A DNA stretch of 64,000 nucleotides from Paenibacillus sp. FSL H8-0048. Lineage in GTDB: Bacteria > Bacillota > Bacilli > Paenibacillales > Paenibacillaceae. Of this stretch, positions 20,001-28,367 are shown one piece after another. Made by a program: the position numbers and the translations under genes. Position 1 is the first letter of the stretch, and every line of letters begins with the position of its first letter. The notes under the pieces are model-generated. The model saw only the letters and a program-made list of their open reading frames with translations. It was not told the DNA's origin and ran no database searches. The stretch spans positions 2,852,001-2,916,000 of the forward strand of contig NZ_JBBODF010000001.1 of assembly GCF_038002825.1 (NCBI RefSeq), in the 5' to 3' direction.

Positions 20001-22184
20001 AACAGCCTCCCGCTGTTCCAGAAACTCCAGTAATACCCCCAGATAGGAAGGAACCAGATGGACATGAGTAACCCGATAATTATCAAGCAGCTCAAGAAAT
20101 CCCCCAGGCTCTCTAACCGCCTCAGCCGGGGCAATGGCCAATCTGCCCCCTTGCCAAAACCATCCAAAAATTTCTGCCAGAGATACATCAAAAGTAAACG
20201 TGGTCTTGAACAAGAGGGTATCATCCATCCCGACGGGGTAGCACTCCTGCATATCCTGCAATGTATGAAGAACCTGCCGGTGTTCAACGACAACCCCTTT
20301 AGGCCGGCCTGTAGATCCGGAGGTATATATGATGTAAGCTGGATCGCCCGGTTCACACCGGGGGATGAACGGAGAACTCGCCTTACCTGTTACCTTGCTT
20401 ATAGACAGCATTCTAAGCTGCTGGTTCAGTTTGTCCCGCATTTGTTCCCGGCAGGATTCATCGAACAATAATGTAGTGGCCTGGCTATCATTAATAATAT
20501 ACTCCACCCGCTCATACGGGTCCTCCGGTGAAATGGGAACATATACCGCACCCGCCATCATTATGGCATAAATGCTGACGAGCATACCATCCGACCGGTC
20601 CATCATGACTGCAATGACATCGCCCTTTTGAACGTTATACTCGACGACAAGTGCTTCCGCCAGATTGGAAATCCGTTCATAGAACTGTCCGTAGGTTAAG
20701 GATGCGTCAGCACTGCACATTGCTTCACGTTCAATATGCCGGCTGACGCTGATTAGAAACTCGGACATTAATGTACCCGGATAGAAAGGAACGGGATGAA
20801 CGGGCCCGGAATACAAACTCTTTATTTCCTGTTCCATCAAAAATTCCATACTATTTACATACTGCTCCGAATGCGCAATCATCCATTGCATAACAGCAAA
20901 TAAATGACTGCTTATTTGCTGGATCTCATCGGACCGGAAGCGCTGTGGATTATATTCAAATTGCCATTGTAAACCAGTAAAAGGGATGATCTTCAACGTA
21001 AGATCGTAGTGGTTGCTTTCTACAAGCTCAAAGGAATGAAACAAGCTCTCCGTTCCTGTATTCTGAAAGCCCTCATCTATAGGGTAATTCTCCACGACGA
21101 TAATTGATTCGAATAAATCAGGCAATTCCTCACGGCCTGCAAATGATTTGATCTTCACCAGCGGCGTCCATTCATGCCCGGATCTTTGTCTGAGCTTCAG
21201 CATGACCCGTCTGCACAATTCATCAACCGTCTCCGTTGCTTCTCCCAGTTCCAAGACAAACGGGACTGTATTCATGAAAAGGCCTGCAATCGATTCAATA
21301 TCAGGCAAATGGGCCGGACGGCCGGATATAACCGTTCCAAACATCACCCGATGGCTGTCAGTGTAACGGTGCAGCAATAATCCCCAAGCACAATAGACGA
21401 ATGAGGCCAAGGTGATCCCTCTGCTTTGCAAGAAACAGTCCATTTCGCTTGAAAATGCTTCGGGAGTAGAGTATGAGAATAACCGCCTCCCGGGAATTTC
21501 CTCAACACATGTCCTGGGGGAACCGGGAAACAGAGCAGTTTCAGCCCAAGGCCCAACCTCTTCTTTCCAGTATTGGTCATGCTCACTCTCCAGTCTATAA
21601 GTTTGAAGCCAGTCTACATATTGTCTATATGATGATTTACACCTTAGGTAAGGTGCTGATTGCGCACATAGTTGGTTATATAGGTCCAGCCATTCTCTAA
21701 GAATGATGGAGCAGCTCCAGCCATCCAGCAATATATGATGATATGAAAACAGAACATTAACTGTATGGTCTGCCCATTGGATAATCTCTATGCGATACGG
21801 AGAGGAAGTCAGGTCAAGCACTGCCTTATTATTTCGTGCTTTGATGCTGTTTAGCTCTGACTCTCTCGCTTCGGCAGGAATATTGGTACAATCAAACCAT
21901 TCATAGGGAGGTGAAAAATTCTTCAGCACAATTCTTACCGGAAAATCGAGGTGCTCCCAACGGAACACTGAACGCAGAATATCGTTAGCCTGCATCACAA
22001 GCTCAAATGCTTTGCGCAGGAGCGGCAGTTCTACGTATCCGCGGATACCGAAGCTCAAATGCTCGTGATACAATACAGCTTCCGAATCGGCTATGTGATG
22101 GAATAGTATTCCTTCTTGCATTGAACTGAGTCTTGACAGCTCTTCTACATTCGCTTTATCTATCTTGGCTTCTGGAAGTTTCAT
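14028..22184 (-). CDS. NRPS, two modules: C-A-PCP-E-C-A-PCP plus C-terminal half-condensation domain
   Basis: A 2718-residue peptide synthetase. C1 (about 1-440) has HHILLDG. A1 (about 480-958) has YTSGSTGRPKG; my reading of its specificity positions is D-V-A-H-F-A-L-I-Y, with no match I recognise. PCP1 has Ser1016 (GGDSI). An epimerisation domain (about 1067-1472) carries HHLIIDG and FNYMGELD, so residue 1 should be D. C2 (about 1478-1915) has HHIVMDG. A2 (about 1932-2417) reads D-S-E-L-T-A-E-V-C, loosely like aromatic/Tyr codes. PCP2 has Ser2468 (GGNSI). The last 200 residues resemble only the C-lobe of a condensation domain, without any HHxxxDG. The ATG at 22184 has GGGAGGA just upstream. 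The next synthase begins with a KS, so the half-C sits exactly at an NRPS to PKS hand-over. Confidence 0.95.
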   Translation of the reverse strand: MKLPEAKIDKANVEELSRLSSMQEGILFHHIADSEAVLYHEHLSFGIRGYVELPLLRKAFELVMQANDILRSVFRWEHLDFPVRIVLKNFSPPYEWFDCTNIPAEARESELNSIKARNNKAVLDLTSSPYRIEIIQWADHTVNVLFSYHHILLDGWSCSIILREWLDLYNQLCAQSAPYLRCKSSYRQYVDWLQTYRLESEHDQYWKEEVGPWAETALFPGSPRTCVEEIPGRRLFSYSTPEAFSSEMDCFLQSRGITLASFVYCAWGLLLHRYTDSHRVMFGTVISGRPAHLPDIESIAGLFMNTVPFVLELGEATETVDELCRRVMLKLRQRSGHEWTPLVKIKSFAGREELPDLFESIIVVENYPIDEGFQNTGTESLFHSFELVESNHYDLTLKIIPFTGLQWQFEYNPQRFRSDEIQQISSHLFAVMQWMIAHSEQYVNSMEFLMEQEIKSLYSGPVHPVPFYPGTLMSEFLISVSRHIEREAMCSADASLTYGQFYERISNLAEALVVEYNVQKGDVIAVMMDRSDGMLVSIYAIMMAGAVYVPISPEDPYERVEYIINDSQATTLLFDESCREQMRDKLNQQLRMLSISKVTGKASSPFIPRCEPGDPAYIIYTSGSTGRPKGVVVEHRQVLHTLQDMQECYPVGMDDTLLFKTTFTFDVSLAEIFGWFWQGGRLAIAPAEAVREPGGFLELLDNYRVTHVHLVPSYLGVLLEFLEQREAVIPTHWRYIFAAGEALPLMLCRGVFEHLPKVRLINLYGPTEAAIYATIYEVKADVLRSNVPIGRPFPHCRAMVMDSHQRLVPAGVMGELWLCGQGIARGYIGQPELTKTRFVPNPLNQEERCYRTGDLVRMQADGQLLFAGRADHQVKVRGFRVELGGIESCALGLGGIQSVAAAVTEDVAGHKSLVLYYVASEPLDDVIQAHLARFLPRYSMPSYYVMLDEMPVYANGKINRTALSGFAQRTVEDTGSERLIPDDEQEKILLKVWSEVLHPPGRISKHHDFFSLGGDSIKAMQIVSRVGKNGYTLKVLDVLHYPVLKECAQQMRLTRIPEQLMEYDGGLVRLTPIQRTYFEEMGGSEFFFCQGLVLQSAEAVEPKVLEEALNRLAAVHSAMRMEFKLEGDQIVQRIGSRQDHCPLKVTDISGLPVSIDTLLQELAQDIHVWDGPLARAGLYRTETCDFIGLVFHHLIIDGVSWRIIMEDLDAMINAVKADIHNELQAASVSFYSWASRAEGYFDRETPENEWLYWKNVSEDFTAEILELPSGGIWSERGELSVEFSMGETRKLLHDVMENRRMKMDEFLLAALSRAHFLWSGRQTLWVDIEGHGRHEVISGIDVSRTVGWFTTIFPFMLEWGRGSGDNLEGLTQRLRNVPNHGIGYSWIKEKFSPVLPGILFNYMGELDSLNASGLQLVPGSFQSLVHEEMPVRHALVMNSSIEQGRLVIRLNYSLNAGDVQVFSEHLKESCLHLCGAGNSAYPYPLSPAQMGLLLYKQLDEQSSVYMEQLCIHVAGTLDAHTLESAYKKVIARHSILRNIFNYDEEDEPVQTTRDSMFYEFHLVDWSHMDSRPAELALTAFKETDRRRGFNLRMEPAIRTNIFKAGLEEYYILLSYHHIVMDGWSLAVVLEEWMQEYYRSGSMKELAVPAGYQRFVEWIRQQDHVLAKNHWKDYLAGYSGDGVLLSSSKRNSDKSGISEVERYTMDAVLSAGVHRLAEGARTSLSVAIQALWGIFLHKFTNRKDIVFGCVTTLRPSSGAFEKAVGHYSSALPVRLISEEGETYYQVAHRLQADLWDNQAFGFLPLYEMQVADVSGEWFDHTLSFDNYPISQEMLAKDQDLRVEHIEVTSRPHYPFNLMFELKDGSIAMNVVYHSGHFSKEEIDGIMTRFFIVIGKVAALPERPLSKLNLLNEAETQLMLESGMIHSPNRNGDYLLHRLFEESAARFPDNVALTYAGSHMTYGQLNEYARQVVKELLRQGMRQQTIVAICLERSFEMVAAIMAVLKAGGAYMPLDTEMPHARMKLMLEDSGAEIVLIHSSMSQRFGSEICQVHMDRLGSDSSCSESDCRAVDVVKEEDLAYLIYTSGSTGTPKGVMIEHRSIVNTISWRTRTYGFGPEDVILQLPSVSFDSSVEDIFSALSTGARLVLLPQESRMDLAYIRQTLLEEQVTHLLITPAFYRAMLYEIPDALSSLRSVTLAGEAFGEELVKRHYECLSHVQLYNEYGPTENSVCSTVYRFDQDRQEVLMGKPIDNVECLVVDRDINPLPAGITGELCVAGSGIARGYLHQPELTEECFISHPVFPEKTLYRTGDLVQWTSGGELRFIGRRDHEIKLRGIRFNPLELELKILEYPGIAEAIVMKRQKAADSAILVAFIGAEQQIDKEKLEQWLAGYFPAALLPSSYSVMNRLPVNQNGKIDRSALEARVLPGAVSSGAALDPMEEEIVGIWKEVLQVREINPENNFFESGGNSILLTRVHLRIEARYPGVLRIVDLFEHPSVRHMAALLKKRINRPVLTWVNPMPEQWRERSAIPSRAEEYGKVIMDIGVDAVNGLNKYAAEGSHSLQSVLTVLFLTALHRSTGLDPLSFAYISQDRRIHGMTYRPLEAKGMLDAIRQSEHMYARMRNEEGTEWTQSIFQSSPEAGQFIPALVFGDTLPEWSRERLYFDLICCCTWEGEHGLQMIWLYNRERINSLVVNQVAAQCSYAVQRFALKNTGEKAGG
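14031..14660 (-). other. Half-condensation (C-lobe-like) domain at NRPS C-terminus, copy 3
   Basis: Residues about 2510-2718 of the two-module NRPS. The pattern of helices and strands (VLTVLFLTALHR, then FDLICCCTW and LYNRERI) follows the second half of C domains. The N-lobe with HHxxxDG is absent. It precedes the AT 2 and KS proteins. The assignment rests on visual similarity to C-lobes in the same window. Confidence 0.6.
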
Positions 22185-22199
22185 AGGTCCTCCCGACTC

Positions 22200-22961
22200 T
22201 CATTTTTGGCATACAAAATATACTCGATCTTCCTGTTCAGGGTCAGCGACCGGAACGTTCAGATCACTTGCAGTTGCACAATATATACGGGTGAAACCTG
22301 TATTTTCGAGTACCTTTTTTATCTCATTCATTGCGTATACCTTGTTATATATCAATTCTTCAAAGCGAACATAGTTTCCGTCAGCCTGCCTCTGAAATCC
22401 GTCAATTGTGATATAAGCTGAATCCATGCCCGGGTGATAGATACCTTTTTCCAGAATAAAAACACCGCCGTTGTCGTAGACATTCAATTTATTGGACTTC
22501 AGCAACCCTTGGGAAGTGTTCATATCAAAAACAAAAAAACCTCCCTCTTTCAACGAAAGGTATACATTGCCAAAGCAGCTTTTCAGAGACTCAAGGCTCT
22601 CCAAGTGATTCATTGCATCGTACAGAGAGTAAGCAAACTCAAAAGAGATGTCTTCCGGAACCGAAAATGCGGCGGCATCTGCCTCTATCAAAACTGCTCT
22701 TTTTTTCAGAATGTAATAGTATAGTTTTTGTCTGGCAACATTCAACATATCAGGAGACCGATCTACCAGAACCACTTGATGCCCTTTTTTCAAAAAGGCC
22801 AGTGCGGATGTACCGGTTCCTGCACATAAATCCAACACAGCTCCCTTCAGACCCTTCTGTTCAAAAAATGAATAGAGCGCAGGCGTATATTTGAGTGAGA
22901 ATCCGCCCCATTGGTCAACGTTATCATATAGATTGGCCATCCATTTCCCGTATTTTTGCAT
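22200..22961 (-). CDS. SAM-dependent methyltransferase (class I)
   Basis: A 253-residue protein with a class I SAM-binding motif DLCAGTGT (residues 44-51), an acidic end to strand 2 (VVLVDRSPDML) and a later FDMNT segment. The start ATG at 22961 has AGGAGG six bases upstream and overlaps the thioesterase end by 38 bases; the stop lies 15 bases before the NRPS start. It could N- or O-methylate the assembled chain, or O-methylate the hydroxymalonyl-derived hydroxyl. It does not look like the FkbG-type O-methyltransferases that make methoxymalonyl-ACP, so a tailoring role is more likely. Substrate cannot be told from sequence. Confidence 0.88.
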   Translation of the reverse strand: MQKYGKWMANLYDNVDQWGGFSLKYTPALYSFFEQKGLKGAVLDLCAGTGTSALAFLKKGHQVVLVDRSPDMLNVARQKLYYYILKKRAVLIEADAAAFSVPEDISFEFAYSLYDAMNHLESLESLKSCFGNVYLSLKEGGFFVFDMNTSQGLLKSNKLNVYDNGGVFILEKGIYHPGMDSAYITIDGFQRQADGNYVRFEELIYNKVYAMNEIKKVLENTGFTRIYCATASDLNVPVADPEQEDRVYFVCQK

Positions 22962-23667
22962 GACTTCCTCCTATTTCACATATGTGATTCAGCACTGGCA
23001 TAAAGGAACACTCATGATCGAACAAATAAAAATGTCCACCTGGAAAAACATGGCTTTCGAACTTTCCGGTTACCAGTTCTCCCCACTTCCGGACATCCTT
23101 TTTAATCATTTCATCCTCCTGACCATACATTACTGTTAAATCTATAGGTAACGGTTCAAAGGGTTCTGAACAAACGTAACGCTCCAGCATAGCAAAATCG
23201 GCACGCAGGATTGGCAGGAACAGATCCATCAATTCAGTGCTTGAGGCTATTTCCTTTGACAATCCACCCAATTCCAGCATTTCCTCAATCAACTGCTGCT
23301 GCTCCATTAGATGATATTTCTTGTCCGGCTCGCGAATCATTGGCGCGTCGCTGCCGGAAACAATAAGCTTAACCGGCAAGGGAGCCCGCATTCGGTGCAG
23401 AAGACGGCATAGCTCGTAGGCAAGTATGCTGCCCATACTGTGCCCGAACAGAATATACGGCTGATTTCGGATAACCGGGTGGATCAGCGCCTCGATATCC
23501 TTCACAGCTTCTTCTACAGTAGAATAATACGGCTCTCTAATTCTCCGCCCTCTGCCGGCAATTTCCATGGGCAGCTGTTTCACCTTTTTATCCAAATACT
23601 TGGCCCATCTGTTGTAGGCATAACAAGATCCTCCAGCATAGGGTAAACACAGCAATTGAACTTCCAC
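22924..23667 (-). CDS. Type II thioesterase
   Basis: An alpha/beta hydrolase of about 247 residues typical of discrete thioesterases that clear mis-primed or stalled carrier proteins. It begins with the hallmark LLCLPYAGGS, has the nucleophile elbow GHSMGS, an acidic GQED segment and the catalytic His in PGGHFYLF. The open frame continues far upstream through the NRPS end, but the family N-terminus fixes the start near the NRPS stop. GTG at 23667 has AAAGGTG six bases upstream; GTG at 23676 is the alternative. This is the only thioesterase in the window, so it could also help release product, although family members are usually editors. Confidence 0.9.
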   Translation of the reverse strand: MEVQLLCLPYAGGSCYAYNRWAKYLDKKVKQLPMEIAGRGRRIREPYYSTVEEAVKDIEALIHPVIRNQPYILFGHSMGSILAYELCRLLHRMRAPLPVKLIVSGSDAPMIREPDKKYHLMEQQQLIEEMLELGGLSKEIASSTELMDLFLPILRADFAMLERYVCSEPFEPLPIDLTVMYGQEDEMIKKDVRKWGELVTGKFESHVFPGGHFYLFDHECSFMPVLNHICEIGGSHAKIREMDGQSI

Positions 23668-23692
23668 ACCCTTCACCTTTCCATTCTGCGTC

Positions 23693-26600
23693 CTATTTAA
23701 ACAAGTAATCCAAATCCTCGCCGGGTAACCCTGCTGTTTCAAACCGCCCGTTCCCTGGCGCCACTTCAACAGAAGAATATTGTGAGGCCAATGCCAGTAG
23801 ACGCTCCTTATAATTAGTCGCCAGTTGTTCCGCATCAGGAATGCCAAATGTGATCAATTCGATTTGCAGTTTTCGTTCCATCACCATAATATTGATCTCT
23901 AAGTTAACTGAAGGGGTATTATTCCTGCCGGTTTTTTTCCCGAAAGAACCTTCGATGATTAAAAAATCGTTATAGTTTGCAGAAATCTCTCCCAGATAAT
24001 TGAACAATATTGCCGGGTTACGTTGCGGTGAGAACTTTCCTGTTCCATATCCTGTACCATGGCGGGGAACAGCATCAAGTCTCTTTTGCGTATCAATGAT
24101 TGCCGTCTCACCTTCCATACAGGTTCGCAGCATCAACGGATACAATCCGGTGAACCAGCCAACAGTGCGTGCAACGTTCATATCTCCGGTAATTTCATGC
24201 CTGCCATGGTTCTCGAGCATCAACCACAGATCAGCGTAATTTGTACGCTGGCCCATTTCCTCACCCAGTACTGCCATAAAAATAGCCTGGGGCTCTATGC
24301 TCAAGGCCGCCGGTACTGCATGAATTAAGCGTTCGGTAGTCTCCTCATCCATTATCAGAGTTAGACTTCTGTAGGCATCCTGAGAAACCGGTTGCTTATG
24401 ATTCGGCAGCCAAGGGTGAGAAGCATTCAACTGGTCCACAATGTCCATCCAGTAATCATTTTCCTCTTGGGTACACTGGTAATTTTGAAGGAGCTCTGAC
24501 CATCTGCTATAAGAATCCGTCCGGGGCGGCATGCTTCTCGCGTCAACCAGCCGTTTGGACTCATGGCTTAGTAAGCTCTGGAGATCATCCAGCAATATCC
24601 GCCATGATACACCGTCGATGACGAGATGGTGAGCAAATATTACGATTCTTGTTGTATCAGGACTCAATTGAAAAGCGATGGCTTGAAACAGCAAATCTTC
24701 GGTGATGCTCACTCTTGACATACATTCGTCAACATATTCTGTTATTTTCTCAATCTGGCGGCTCCCAGGCTCAAAACTCATATCCACCATGTCAATCCAT
24801 TTGTCCCGTTGCAGATGAAGCTCGTTGTAGAATAATTGCTTATGCACCGGATCATAATTCATGCGCAATTCATCATGGTGAATGATTAAACGCCGGAACA
24901 CCCGGTTAAGCGCTGCTGCGGGCCTGTTCTTTAACTCAATCGCCAGTGTGTGGAAATAATAATTCTTATCAAGGAGCGGCTGACGAAAAAACCATGCTAC
25001 GGAAGGGGTTTGATGAATGTATCCCTTCAGCGGCGGCTCTAGCGGAGCAGCCTGTAGAGCCACAGCCTTGCCCGCCATATCATACAGATGTGGGAAAGTC
25101 AGAATATCCGTCACCTTCAGATAAATCTCTTTCTCATATAGTCTGGAAGATAACTGCAGCGCCTTGATAGAGTCCCCCCCTAATTTGAAGAAATGATCTG
25201 AAATTCCGATTTCACTGTTATGAAATAAGCGCCGGATTTCTTCTAAAATGTCTTCCTGCGCCCCGCCGTAATCGGCCGGCTTTTCCATTCCCCTGATTTT
25301 GAAAGATGGCGGGGGAAGCTTACTTTTGTCGATTTTACCGTTTGCATTTATCGGAAGAGCCTCCACAGTAACAAACCCGCTGGGAATCATATACTGCGGC
25401 AAATGGGCTGCCATCGCTGAGAACAAAAATTCATCCGTAACAGCATCATCTTTAACCACGTATGCGTAAATGTGTTGGGTTTCACCTTGTTGAACAACAG
25501 TCGCTACGGATGCTTCTATACCGTCCAAGTTGTTCAGCAAACCTTCAATTTCGCCCAATTCAATACGGTATCCCCTGATTTTCACCTGCTCATCTATTCG
25601 GCCGCCGTATTCCATAATCATTTCGGGCAGAAGCCGTCCCATATCACCAGTTCTGTACAATCTGCTTCCCTCATGAAATGGATGGGCAATGAATTTCTCT
25701 GCAGTTAACTCTTGGCGGTTCATATATCCTTCGGCCAGTCCTGCACCAGCAACACAAATTTCCCCTTCTGCTCCAAAGGGCAGTAAATTCTGAGCTGAAT
25801 CCAGCACATACACCTGCATATTGGAAATTGGCCTTCCGATGGGAACAGAGAGACCGACGTCTAGTTCTGGATTAAACTTGTGAATCATACAGCCTACCGT
25901 CGCTTCTGTTGGCCCATATTCATTATAAATTGAGAGCGGGTGTTTGAATTTATTTACTATCCTGCAGGCCAGACCTGCTCTTAGGTCTTCTCCCCCCACA
26001 ACCATTATCTTCAGTGATCGCTCAATCCTATCATTCAGAGGCAAGTCTTCAATCACCGATAGATGAGAAGGAGTCAGCTTAATAATTGAGAAACCTCCAT
26101 CCCGCCAGGCTTCCAGGAGGGCTGCCCCGGAATCACCGCCACGAAAAACCTTTATGGTGCCTCCGCATATCAGTGGGGTAAAGATGGAGGTAATTGTCAG
26201 ATCAAAGGCCAATGACGAATATAAAGGGAAGACCGGTTCACCTTCTTGTACATAGGTCTCCTGTGCAAACCTGACATAGTGTGCCAGCGCACTCTCGGAT
26301 ACCGCTACCCCTTTTGGCTGCCCGCTCGTGCCTGAAGTATAGAGAATATAAGCCAGGGGAGGTGAATTATTGATGTGTGCAATTCCGGTCCCACTGCCGC
26401 ATCTCCAGAGTTCAAGACTGCCTACTGTCGTTTCATATCGGAAATCACCCGGGGGAAGGACCGCAGGGTCCGAGACAATGCAATATTGCGCTCCTGCATC
26501 CTCCAGAATAAATCTAATCCTTTCGGAAGGAGTATCCGGTTCAATGGGTATATATGTTCCCTTAGCTTTTAAAACAGCAAGCATAGCAGCAACACACTCT

Positions 26601-28165
26601 GCGCTTCGGGGGAGTAACAGCGCCACTATCGGATGTGCGCTTTGGGTACTATGGAGCAGATGCTCCAGCAGCTTGTCTGCACTTAAATTCAGGTCCGCGT
26701 AACTAAGCCGTTCTTCTTGATCGATTACCGCAATTCTGCTGGGAGTCCGTTCTGCCTGTCTCTCAAATAAAGAGATAACGGTGTCCGGCGGGCTGTGGAC
26801 TGCGGTATCATTATACGCATACAAAATTTTTTGTCTCTGAGACTCGTCAAGAACCCCTATTTCTCCAATACTCCTTCCGGCATTCGTGATCATTTCCCTA
26901 AGAAGTGCCCGGAGACTTAACGCCATGTTCTCAATAATTGATTCATTGAAAATACTGGTCCAGTAATCAATTTCAAGAGTAATTGTATCCCTGTCGTTCC
27001 ATTCTTTCGCAATGAACTGTAAGGGAAGAAGTTGCTCCCCGCTGTGAAATTCATGGTTTTTAATATTGATACCTGCTATCTGGTTTACAAGTGAGGTACT
27101 GTAACAGTTAATCGCACATTGAAAGATCGGGAGCCCGTCCCTTTCTTTGTTTGACAGCTTTACCAGTTCATCTTGAGGAAATTTCCGGTGGATCAGCCCT
27201 TTCTGGTAAATACTCCGGCAATGCTGTATAAATTCAAAAACAGCCTGCTGATTGCAGACTTTGATTCTAAACGGCATTATTTTAGTGCACATAGAAAAAC
27301 TTTGCTTGTGGCGTCTGCCTACTCTATTCATTACTGGCATATTTACGAGCAATTCAGAGCATTGATAATATTTGGTTATTAAGAGAACACAGGCGGCTTG
27401 AATTACATCATTAAGCGTAAACTCATGGGTGTTCATGAATTGCCGTAATTGTGTTACCAAATCTCCTTTGAGTACAGTGATGTGACGCTTCCCGTTAAAA
27501 GCACCTGATGCCGGTTGCCTGATCATTGGCTCAGGTAAATTTTCCATTACCCCCTGCCAATATTCCATGTCTTTCAGATAGCGTCCAGAGGCGAGATATT
27601 TCTGCTCTTCCCGCAAATATTCAGCGTAGCTGGCGGTCAAGGTGCTAACCTCAGATGCCGGCATTCCGTTAGATAAACGATTATATTCGCTGCAAATAGA
27701 TGCTGTCATAATCTCCATGGACCATCCGTCAGCTATCAAATGATGCAGTTTTACGAAATATCCCCATTGCTGTTCATTAAGCTGCAGGACATAAAACTCA
27801 AACAAAGGGCTGTCTAGCAAGCTAAACGGTTTTGCAGCCTGTTTTTCGGTCCACTCCTTGAAAGCCAGCTCAGGATTTTTTTCCTCACTAAAATTCACAA
27901 ATGAGGGAGGGGACAGAACATTGCTTGCCTCATATTGTTTGGGCAGATTCCCCTCCTTACAAAATTGATAACGCACACCCTCATGGCTTTGTAAAAAATG
28001 CAGAATGCTTTTCTGAAGATAACCAGGATGAATCATTCCTTTGAAAATGACCGTGCCCCCAAGATTATAAATGGAAGTTCCCGGGTACATTTCTTCCGTA
28101 TACCAGATCTGCTTTTGGGCGTCGGTTAAATCGAGTAATGCAGCATGATTATCTCTGGAATGCAT
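23693..28165 (-). CDS. Stand-alone NRPS module C-A(Asn)-PCP-E, probable N-acyl-D-Asn starter
   Basis: A 1490-residue synthetase. The condensation domain (about 10-440) has HHLIADG. The adenylation domain (about 466-948) has YTSGTSGQPKG and FDLTITSIF; my alignment to the GrsA positions reads D-L-T-K-V-G-E-V-G, which matches the known Asn code DLTKLGEVGK except at one position. PCP carries Ser999 (GGDSI). The epimerisation domain (about 1049-1490) has HHLVIDG and FNYLGE. This C-A(Asn)-T-E architecture is that of the prodrug starters ClbN, XcnA, AmiA and ZmaO, which make N-acyl-D-Asn. The ATG at 28165 with AAAGGAG nine bases upstream is preferred over a TTG at 28192. Upstream lies a structured leader, then a free ACP and LoaP. 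Confidence 0.93.
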   Translation of the reverse strand: MHSRDNHAALLDLTDAQKQIWYTEEMYPGTSIYNLGGTVIFKGMIHPGYLQKSILHFLQSHEGVRYQFCKEGNLPKQYEASNVLSPPSFVNFSEEKNPELAFKEWTEKQAAKPFSLLDSPLFEFYVLQLNEQQWGYFVKLHHLIADGWSMEIMTASICSEYNRLSNGMPASEVSTLTASYAEYLREEQKYLASGRYLKDMEYWQGVMENLPEPMIRQPASGAFNGKRHITVLKGDLVTQLRQFMNTHEFTLNDVIQAACVLLITKYYQCSELLVNMPVMNRVGRRHKQSFSMCTKIMPFRIKVCNQQAVFEFIQHCRSIYQKGLIHRKFPQDELVKLSNKERDGLPIFQCAINCYSTSLVNQIAGINIKNHEFHSGEQLLPLQFIAKEWNDRDTITLEIDYWTSIFNESIIENMALSLRALLREMITNAGRSIGEIGVLDESQRQKILYAYNDTAVHSPPDTVISLFERQAERTPSRIAVIDQEERLSYADLNLSADKLLEHLLHSTQSAHPIVALLLPRSAECVAAMLAVLKAKGTYIPIEPDTPSERIRFILEDAGAQYCIVSDPAVLPPGDFRYETTVGSLELWRCGSGTGIAHINNSPPLAYILYTSGTSGQPKGVAVSESALAHYVRFAQETYVQEGEPVFPLYSSLAFDLTITSIFTPLICGGTIKVFRGGDSGAALLEAWRDGGFSIIKLTPSHLSVIEDLPLNDRIERSLKIMVVGGEDLRAGLACRIVNKFKHPLSIYNEYGPTEATVGCMIHKFNPELDVGLSVPIGRPISNMQVYVLDSAQNLLPFGAEGEICVAGAGLAEGYMNRQELTAEKFIAHPFHEGSRLYRTGDMGRLLPEMIMEYGGRIDEQVKIRGYRIELGEIEGLLNNLDGIEASVATVVQQGETQHIYAYVVKDDAVTDEFLFSAMAAHLPQYMIPSGFVTVEALPINANGKIDKSKLPPPSFKIRGMEKPADYGGAQEDILEEIRRLFHNSEIGISDHFFKLGGDSIKALQLSSRLYEKEIYLKVTDILTFPHLYDMAGKAVALQAAPLEPPLKGYIHQTPSVAWFFRQPLLDKNYYFHTLAIELKNRPAAALNRVFRRLIIHHDELRMNYDPVHKQLFYNELHLQRDKWIDMVDMSFEPGSRQIEKITEYVDECMSRVSITEDLLFQAIAFQLSPDTTRIVIFAHHLVIDGVSWRILLDDLQSLLSHESKRLVDARSMPPRTDSYSRWSELLQNYQCTQEENDYWMDIVDQLNASHPWLPNHKQPVSQDAYRSLTLIMDEETTERLIHAVPAALSIEPQAIFMAVLGEEMGQRTNYADLWLMLENHGRHEITGDMNVARTVGWFTGLYPLMLRTCMEGETAIIDTQKRLDAVPRHGTGYGTGKFSPQRNPAILFNYLGEISANYNDFLIIEGSFGKKTGRNNTPSVNLEINIMVMERKLQIELITFGIPDAEQLATNYKERLLALASQYSSVEVAPGNGRFETAGLPGEDLDYLFK

Positions 28166-28194
28166 TTCTCTGGTCTCCTTTCTTCTTTTCAAAT

Positions 28195-28223
28195 AAAAAA
28201 ATACGCCTCGGGAAGAGCCGCAT
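28195..28223 (-). terminator. Intrinsic-terminator-like hairpin in the leader of the Asn NRPS
   Basis: On the minus strand a stem (ATGCG-GCTC paired with GAG-G-CGTAT, one G-G mismatch, five-base loop) ends directly in a run of seven T (28201-28195). It stands about 30 bases before the NRPS start codon. Such a placement is that of an attenuator, which would need read-through, for example by LoaP. Confidence 0.6.
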
Positions 28224-28267
28224 TATCAAAAACAATTATTCTTTTATAAATTAAAATATAAGTGCAC

Positions 28268-28302
28268 ATAGCTTCGCCATACCTGCGTATATTACTATAC
28301 AC
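28268..28302 (-). promoter_or_regulatory. Tandem small RNA hairpins in the Asn NRPS leader
   Basis: The minus strand holds a seven-base-pair stem capped by a GTAA (GNRA-type) tetraloop at 28302-28285. A five-base-pair stem with a GAA loop follows at 28280-28268. They lie between two terminator-like structures. LoaP proteins are known to recognise an RNA hairpin in operon leaders, so these are candidate recognition elements. The link is inferred. Confidence 0.4.
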
Positions 28303-28321
28303 ATGTTAAGAAAAATTCAAA

Positions 28322-28367
28322 AACATAATAATTAACTTGCCGAAACAAAGATTAATTATTATATGTT
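28322..28367 (-). terminator. A/T-rich hairpin with T tracts after the free ACP gene
   Basis: Arms 28367-28352 and 28335-28322 pair over 14 bases with a two-base bulge and a 16-base loop. On the minus strand TTTTT and then a second T5 follow; on the plus strand a T7 follows the other arm. It could end transcripts from loaP-ACP and acts as a possible bidirectional terminator. The stem is weak in G+C. Confidence 0.45.

Noticed and set aside
22924..23667. Thioesterase as the main product-release enzyme
   Set aside because: It is free-standing with the N-terminus of type II editing enzymes; no type I thioesterase is fused to any synthase.
28290..28318. Sigma-A promoter (TTGAAT then TATAGT) in the Asn NRPS leader
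   Set aside because: The spacing is about 15 bases and the region is uniformly A/T-rich, so chance matches are expected; not strong enough to list.
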